A stretch of DNA of 64,000 nucleotides, from positions 2,356,001 through 2,420,000 of the forward strand of contig NC_010170.1 in NCBI RefSeq assembly GCF_000067205.1, written 5' to 3'. The stretch's first letter is position 1. Each line of letters opens with the position of its first letter. Origin of the DNA: Bordetella petrii. Its GTDB lineage: Bacteria; Pseudomonadota; Gammaproteobacteria; Burkholderiales; Burkholderiaceae_B. The notes below the pieces were generated by a model. The model saw only the letters and a program-made list of their open reading frames with translations. It had not been told where the DNA came from and searched no databases. This document shows, in pieces, positions 59,548-64,000 of the stretch. The translations under genes were made by a program, and so were the position numbers.

Positions 59548-60375
59548 TTATTTCTCGGTGTCGACCAGGCCCTTGACGAACCATTTCTGCATCAGGATCA
59601 CCACCAGGGCAGGCGGCACCATGGCCAGCATGGCGGTGGCCATGGTGATGTTCCATTCAGTGACGCTGTCGCCGCCGCTGATCATGCGCTTGATGCCGAT
59701 GACCACGGGGTACATGTTTTCTTGCGTGGTGATCAGCAGCGGCCACAGGTACTGGTTCCATCCGTAGATGAACTGGATGACGAACAGCGCGGCGATGCTG
59801 GTGCGCGACAGCGGTAACAGCACGTCGCGGAAAAAGCGCAGCGGACCGGCGCCGTCGATGCGGGCGGCTTCGACGAGTTCGTCGGGCACCGTCAGGAAGA
59901 ACTGGCGGAACAGGAACGTGGCGGTGGCCGACGCGATCAGCGGCAGGGTCAGGCCGGCGTAGCTGTTGAGCAGTCCCAGGTCGGCCACGACCTTGTAAGT
60001 GGGCGCGATGCGCACTTCGACCGGCAGCATCAGCGTGACGAAGATCATCCAGAAGAAGAACATCCGGCCGGGAAAGCGGAAGTACACCACCGCGAAGGCC
60101 GACAGCAGCGAAATGGCGATCTTGCCCAGCGAGATGACCAGCGCCATGATGAGGCTGACGTACAGCATGCGGCCCACGCCGGCGCTGGCCAGGGCACGGG
60201 CATAGTTGTCGACGAAGTGCGGGCCGGGCAGCAGCGACATGGGCGCGGCGGCGACTTCCTGCGCGGTTTGCGTCGACGCGACAAAAGTGACGTAAAGCGG
60301 GAAGGCCACCAGCGCCACGCCACATAGCAGGATCAGGTGGGCCAGTATGTCGAGCCAGGGACGGCGTTCAACCAT
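59548..60375 (-). CDS. ugpE: UgpE glycerol-3-phosphate ABC transporter permease
   Basis: A 275-residue permease with six membrane segments and the EAA loop EAARIDGAGPLRFFRDVLLP. It matches the UgpE/MalG group by its N-terminus with a long first periplasmic loop (ASTQTAQEVAAAPMSLLPGP). It pairs with UgpA as the channel and docks UgpC. The start is 19 bases after the ugpA stop. Confidence 0.93.
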   Translation of the reverse strand: MVERRPWLDILAHLILLCGVALVAFPLYVTFVASTQTAQEVAAAPMSLLPGPHFVDNYARALASAGVGRMLYVSLIMALVISLGKIAISLLSAFAVVYFRFPGRMFFFWMIFVTLMLPVEVRIAPTYKVVADLGLLNSYAGLTLPLIASATATFLFRQFFLTVPDELVEAARIDGAGPLRFFRDVLLPLSRTSIAALFVIQFIYGWNQYLWPLLITTQENMYPVVIGIKRMISGGDSVTEWNITMATAMLAMVPPALVVILMQKWFVKGLVDTEK

Positions 60376-60394
60376 GGTGTCGTAGCCTTATGAA

Positions 60395-61276
60395 TCAGTA
60401 CTGCACTTTGCGGTCGATGTAGCGGAACTGCACCACGGTCAGCGTTACCACGATGGCCATCAGCACTACCGATTGGGCGGCTGACGAGCCCAGGTCCAGG
60501 CCGTGGAAGGCGTCGCTGTACACCTTGTAGACCAGGATGGACGTGGCCGTGCCCGGGCCGCCCTGGGTGGTGGTGTCGATGACGGCGAAAGTGTCGAAGA
60601 ATGCGTAGATGATGTTGACCACCAGCAGGAAGAACGTGGTGGGCGACAGCAACGGGAACACGATGGTCCAGAAGCGCCGTACAGGCGAGGCGCCATCGAT
60701 GGCGGCCGCCTCGATCAGCGAGCGCGGAATGGATTGCAGGCCGGCCAGGAAGAACAGGAAGTTGTACGAGATCTGTTTCCAGACGGCGGCGATCAGCACC
60801 AGCGTCAGGGCCTGGTTGCCGTTCAGGCGCGGGTTCCAGCTCACGCCCAGGTCATACAGGGCCACGGCCAGGATGCCCACCGAGGGCGAGAACAGGAACA
60901 GCCACAGCACGCCCACCACGGCGGGGGCCACGGCATACGGCCAGATCAGCAGTGTCTTGTACAGCCCGGCGCCGCGCATGACGCGGTCGGCCATTACAGC
61001 CAGCAGCAACGATACGGCCAGGCCTACGAAGGCCACCAGCGCCGAGAACACGGCGGTGACGCGGAACGAGTCCAGATAATCAGGTTGGCGGAACAGGTCG
61101 ACGAAATTGGCCAGGCCGACGAATTCGGAAGACAGCCCGAAGGCGTCCTGCAACTGCATGGACTGCCACATGGCCTGGCCGGCGGGCAGGAAGAAGAAGA
61201 TCAGCGTGACGGCGATCTGGGGGGCCAGCAACAGGTACGGCAGGGTCTTGTGTCGGAAGACGACGCGTTTTTCCAT
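60395..61276 (-). CDS. ugpA: UgpA glycerol-3-phosphate ABC transporter permease
   Basis: A permease of 293 residues from the ATG at 61276 (MEKRVVFRHKTLPYLLLAPQ, close to the family N-terminus); an upstream ATG at 61300 would add eight residues. It has six membrane helices and the EAA loop EAAAIDGASPVRRFWTIVFP. It is the first permease gene of the operon, about 110 bases downstream of ugpB, a gap that holds a GC-rich inverted repeat (near 61316-61350) that could lower permease expression compared with the receptor. Confidence 0.92.
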   Translation of the reverse strand: MEKRVVFRHKTLPYLLLAPQIAVTLIFFFLPAGQAMWQSMQLQDAFGLSSEFVGLANFVDLFRQPDYLDSFRVTAVFSALVAFVGLAVSLLLAVMADRVMRGAGLYKTLLIWPYAVAPAVVGVLWLFLFSPSVGILAVALYDLGVSWNPRLNGNQALTLVLIAAVWKQISYNFLFFLAGLQSIPRSLIEAAAIDGASPVRRFWTIVFPLLSPTTFFLLVVNIIYAFFDTFAVIDTTTQGGPGTATSILVYKVYSDAFHGLDLGSSAAQSVVLMAIVVTLTVVQFRYIDRKVQY

Positions 61277-61384
61277 GGATGCACGCCCGTGGGAAATCAT
61301 GAGCCGGCGGCTGACCAGCCGCCGGGGAATGCCGCGCAGGCCCCGCCGCCGGCCCGCGTAGGGCGGACAGCGGGGCCCGGCGGT

Positions 61385-62698
61385 TTACTTGACGCTTTTC
61401 TCGAACTTTTCGAGCAGCTCGTTGCCGCGGGTGACCATGACCTTGATGCCGTCCTGGGCAGAGGCCTTGCCGGACATGATGCGTTCCATTTCCTGGTCTT
61501 CGATCTCGCGGATCTGCGGCAGGAAGCCCAGGCGCAGGCCGCGCGATTGCGCGGTGGTCTCGACGTTGAGTTGCTTGACGCCGACTTCGGTGCCGGGGTT
61601 CTTATCGTAGAAGCCTTGCTTCTTAGTCAGCTCGTACGCGGCCTTGGTCACGGGCACGTAGCCAGTCTGCTGGTGCCAGCGGGCGGCGATTTCGGGGCTG
61701 GCCAGGAAGTGGAAGAACTTGGTCACGCCCTTGTAGGTCTCGGGCGACTTGTTCGCGAACACCCACAGCGACGCGCCGCCGATGATGGTGTTCTGCGGCG
61801 CGCCCTTCACGTCGGCGTAGTAGGGCAGGGTGGACGTGCCGAACTCGAACTTGGCGTTCTTCGAGATGTTGGCGCGCAGGCCGCTGGAGCCGGTGATCAT
61901 GGCGCACTTGCCGCCAATGAACAGCGAGTTGGGCTGGTCGCCGCGTCCGCCGTACATGAAGATGCCTTCTTTGGCGAGCTTGGCCAGGTTGTCCAGGTGG
62001 CGCACATGCAGCGGGGTGTCGATGGCAAGGCGGGCATCCAGGCCGCCGAAGCCGTTGTCCTGGGTGGCGTAGGGCACGTTGTGCCAGGCCGAGAAGGTTT
62101 CAAGCTGCACCCACGACGGCCAGGACGTCGTGTAGCCGCATTCTTGTCCCGCGGCTTTCAGCTTCTGGCCGGCGGCGGCCAGTTCTTCCCAGGTCTTGGG
62201 CGGTTGTTCGGGGTCGAGGCCGGCTTTCTTGAAGGCGTCTTTGTTGTAGTAGAAGACGACCGTGGAACTGTTGAACGGCATCGAGATCAGCTTGCCTTCC
62301 TGCGACGAGTAGTAGCCCGCCACCGCGCCGATGAATGCCTTGGGGTCGAGCGGATCGCCGGCTTCTTCGGACATTTGCTGCACCGGCTTGATGGCGCCCT
62401 TGGCGTACATCATGGTGGCCGTGCCCACTTCGAAAACCTGCAGGATGTCGGGCGCATTGCCCGCGCGGAACGCCGCGATGCCGGCGTTCATGGATTCGCC
62501 GTAGTTGCCTTTGTAGACGGCGTTGACTTTGTAGTCGGGGTTTTTCTTGTTGAATTCCTGGACCAGCTCATTGACGCGTTCTCCCAGCGCGCCTTCCATG
62601 GAGTGCCAGAATTGGATTTCGGTGGCTGCGTGCGCCGAAGATCCGGCGAAGGCCGTCAGCAGGGCGGCGACGGTGAAGGCGAGGCGGTGAGATCGCAT
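61385..62698 (-). CDS. ugpB: UgpB periplasmic glycerol-3-phosphate-binding protein
   Basis: A 437-residue receptor with signal peptide (MRSHRLAFTVAALLTAFAGS, cleavage after AHA) and the UgpB opening TEIQFWHSMEGALGERVNEL. Segments such as GSSGLRANISKN and HFLASPEIAARWHQQTGYVP are typical of UgpB. It captures glycerol-3-phosphate or glycerophosphodiesters in the periplasm. The ATG at 62698 is preferred to the open frame up to 62755 because it has an AAGGAGGACC-like ribosome site and a proper signal peptide. First gene of the operon, with a possible Pho box upstream. Confidence 0.94.
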   Translation of the reverse strand: MRSHRLAFTVAALLTAFAGSSAHAATEIQFWHSMEGALGERVNELVQEFNKKNPDYKVNAVYKGNYGESMNAGIAAFRAGNAPDILQVFEVGTATMMYAKGAIKPVQQMSEEAGDPLDPKAFIGAVAGYYSSQEGKLISMPFNSSTVVFYYNKDAFKKAGLDPEQPPKTWEELAAAGQKLKAAGQECGYTTSWPSWVQLETFSAWHNVPYATQDNGFGGLDARLAIDTPLHVRHLDNLAKLAKEGIFMYGGRGDQPNSLFIGGKCAMITGSSGLRANISKNAKFEFGTSTLPYYADVKGAPQNTIIGGASLWVFANKSPETYKGVTKFFHFLASPEIAARWHQQTGYVPVTKAAYELTKKQGFYDKNPGTEVGVKQLNVETTAQSRGLRLGFLPQIREIEDQEMERIMSGKASAQDGIKVMVTRGNELLEKFEKSVK

Positions 62699-62763
62699 GG
62701 AAGGTCCTCCTTGGTTGCGTTGCTGTGGCGCGGGGTGTCCGGCCACAGAGAACACGACACCTT

Positions 62764-62781
62764 ATGTACGGTTTGTGACAG
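62764..62781 (-). promoter_or_regulatory. Possible Pho box upstream of ugpB
   Basis: On the minus strand CTGTCACAAACCGTACAT fits the 7-4-7 Pho box layout. The first repeat matches CTGTCAT at six of seven positions and the second at four of seven. It lies 66 bases before the ugpB start. ugp operons are classic PhoB targets, which supports the weak match. Confidence 0.4.
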
Positions 62782-62879
62782 AGACGTGACTTTTACACCA
62801 GCTGCCAGCGCTGTCAAATATCAAATAGCGTACGCCAGTAACGCTTGCTTGGGCGAATGGGGCACGAATGGCTGGTGTG

Positions 62880-63446
62880 TCAGCGCGCCGGCTGCTCGAT
62901 GGCGGCGGGGCGGGCCAGGTTCCACATCAGGGCGCGAAAGGGCGCGAGCATGCTCAGGTTGACCGCCAGCTTGATGGCCAGGTCGCCGAACATCCAGGTG
63001 ACCCATGGCAGGCCGGTGGCGGCGAAGGCCACGCTGAAGAACACCGCGGTGTCGAGCACCGCGCCAACGGTGCCCGAGAGCAGCGGCGCGCGCCACCAGC
63101 GCTGGTCGCGCAGGCGGTCGAAGACCTGGATATCGGCCAGTTGGGCGCAGATGTAAGCCAGGCCGGAAGCCAGGGCGATGCGGGGCGACGCCACCCATAC
63201 CGACACCGCCAGGGCGGCGGCGAAGCCCACCCAGGCCACGCGGCGCGCGGCGGCCGGGCCGAAGCGGCGGTTCAGCACGTCGGTAACCAGGAATGCCACC
63301 GGGTACGACAGGCCGCCCCAGGTCAGCCAGTCGTTCAGCGGCACCTGGACCAGGATGTTCGAGCCCACCACGATCAGGCCCATGCAGAACACCGCCACGG
63401 CGAACTGCCGCGCCATCATGGGCTGGAAGCGTCGAGCTGTGCTCAT
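62880..63446 (-). CDS. yhhQ: Queuosine precursor transporter (YhhQ/VUT family)
   Basis: The 188-residue membrane protein from the ATG at 63446 belongs to the DUF165/VUT family. About six hydrophobic segments are visible, with characteristic LSYPVAFLVTDVLNRRFGPA and SGTVGAVLDTAVFFSVAF. In Escherichia coli YhhQ imports queuosine precursors preQ0/preQ1. The start overlaps the proC stop as ATGA, so the genes are coupled. Membrane topology is by eye. Confidence 0.88.
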   Translation of the reverse strand: MSTARRFQPMMARQFAVAVFCMGLIVVGSNILVQVPLNDWLTWGGLSYPVAFLVTDVLNRRFGPAAARRVAWVGFAAALAVSVWVASPRIALASGLAYICAQLADIQVFDRLRDQRWWRAPLLSGTVGAVLDTAVFFSVAFAATGLPWVTWMFGDLAIKLAVNLSMLAPFRALMWNLARPAAIEQPAR

Positions 63447-64000
63447 TTGCCGAACTCGCTGGCCAGCTCGCGCGAGCGTTGGGCGGCGGCCTCGATGGCC
63501 TGGCGCACGATGGCCGCGAGGTCGGCCTGCTGGAAGACCTGCAGCGCGGCTGCGGTGGTGCCTCCTTTGGAGGTGACCCGTTCGCGCAGCACGGAGGGCG
63601 GGTCGTCGGATTGTGCAGCCAGGCGCGTGGCCCCGTCGAGCGTGCCCAGCGCCAGTTGGCGGGCCTGATCGGGGCTGAGGCCGACGGCGACGCCGCCGGC
63701 GATCAGGGCTTCCAGAAACAGAAATACGTAAGCCGGGCCGCTGCCCGACAACGCGGTGACCGCATCGAGCGCGACATCGTCGTCCACCCACACCACCTGG
63801 CCGACCGAGCCCAGCAGGCGTTCGGCCAGCTCGCGGCCGGCGCGGTCAACGCCTGGCAGCGCGGCCAGGCCCGTGACGCCGGCGCCGACCAGGGCAGGAG
63901 TATTGGGCATGCAGCGCACCAGGTTCTGCCACGGCGAGCCGGGTTCGCCCAGCCAGCCCGACAGGGTGTCGGCGCGGATGCCGGCGGCCACGCTGATGAC
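63443..64000 (-). CDS. proC: Pyrroline-5-carboxylate reductase (ProC), C-terminal part
   Basis: The gene runs off the right end of the window; 185 C-terminal residues are visible. They show MPNTPALVGAGVTGLA, the P5C reductase signature ALSGSGPAYVFLFLEALIAG and VTSKGGTTAAALQVF in the C-terminal helical domain. ProC makes proline from pyrroline-5-carboxylate with NAD(P)H. The N-terminal Rossmann motif is outside the window. Its stop overlaps the yhhQ-type gene. Confidence 0.94.
   Translation of the reverse strand, partial: VISVAAGIRADTLSGWLGEPGSPWQNLVRCMPNTPALVGAGVTGLAALPGVDRAGRELAERLLGSVGQVVWVDDDVALDAVTALSGSGPAYVFLFLEALIAGGVAVGLSPDQARQLALGTLDGATRLAAQSDDPPSVLRERVTSKGGTTAAALQVFQQADLAAIVRQAIEAAAQRSRELASEFGK

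Noticed and set aside
60503..62962. 819-codon plus-strand frame opposite ugpA and ugpB
   Set aside because: Antisense shadow of two well-supported genes with low-complexity, His/Gln/Arg-rich translation and no motif.

Overview
The window is a GC-rich beta-proteobacterial chromosome segment, most likely from the Alcaligenaceae (Bordetella or Achromobacter type). The evidence is strong G/C third-position preference in most genes, Bug (TctC-like) solute receptors, rdgB-hemW and glnA-ntrB-ntrC blocks, an oxyR beside recG, and a KpsMT/KpsCS capsule locus of the Bordetella/Burkholderia kind. Species assignment is inference. No rRNA, tRNA or CRISPR array was seen.

1-24 kb is mostly housekeeping and accessory metabolism: the rdgB tail, hemW, glnA under a clear NtrC/sigma-54 promoter, ntrBC, a LysR regulator divergent from two pirins, a three-gene Fe(III) ABC importer (fbpABC) with a probable Fur box and a divergent fpr, an orphan TRAP receptor, a Bug receptor with an AtuA-like pair and divergent LysR, then ridA, recG, oxyR and dps. 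Intergenic gaps hold many copies of one palindromic element (core GGTGTCTGAC...GTCAGACACC). These are REP-like elements, sometimes in duplicated blocks.

24-54 kb is a large capsule locus. A 17-gene rightward series (24.3-45.2 kb) encodes a PhyH-type dioxygenase, an SDR, an LtaS-like phosphoglycerol transferase-type membrane protein, the export machine (KpsE, Wza-type lipoprotein, KpsM, KpsT), a 1206-aa KpsC-domain/TPR/glycosyltransferase fusion, a CsaB-like pyruvyl transferase, the full pseudaminic acid pathway (pseB, C, F, G, H, I) and the Kdo-linker transferases KpsC and KpsS. It converges on a leftward pair: a 2549-aa fully reducing type I polyketide synthase without thioesterase and a PLP alpha-oxoamine synthase 5 bp downstream. 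The reading proposed here is that the PKS makes a long acyl chain that the PLP enzyme releases by decarboxylative condensation with an amino acid. That would give a sphingoid-like amino-lipid connected with capsule anchoring, possibly finished by the SDR and the dioxygenase. The part from about 24.5 to 36.4 kb is clearly more AT-rich than its surroundings and looks horizontally acquired.

54-64 kb: an AT-rich gap with two mutually exclusive hairpins, a branched-chain amino acid receptor (livK type) with a good terminator, an RBBP9-type hydrolase, a RAYT transposase lying between arrays of the REP element, the ugpBAEC glycerol-3-phosphate importer with a possible Pho box, a queuosine-precursor transporter gene (yhhQ type) and the 3' part of proC.
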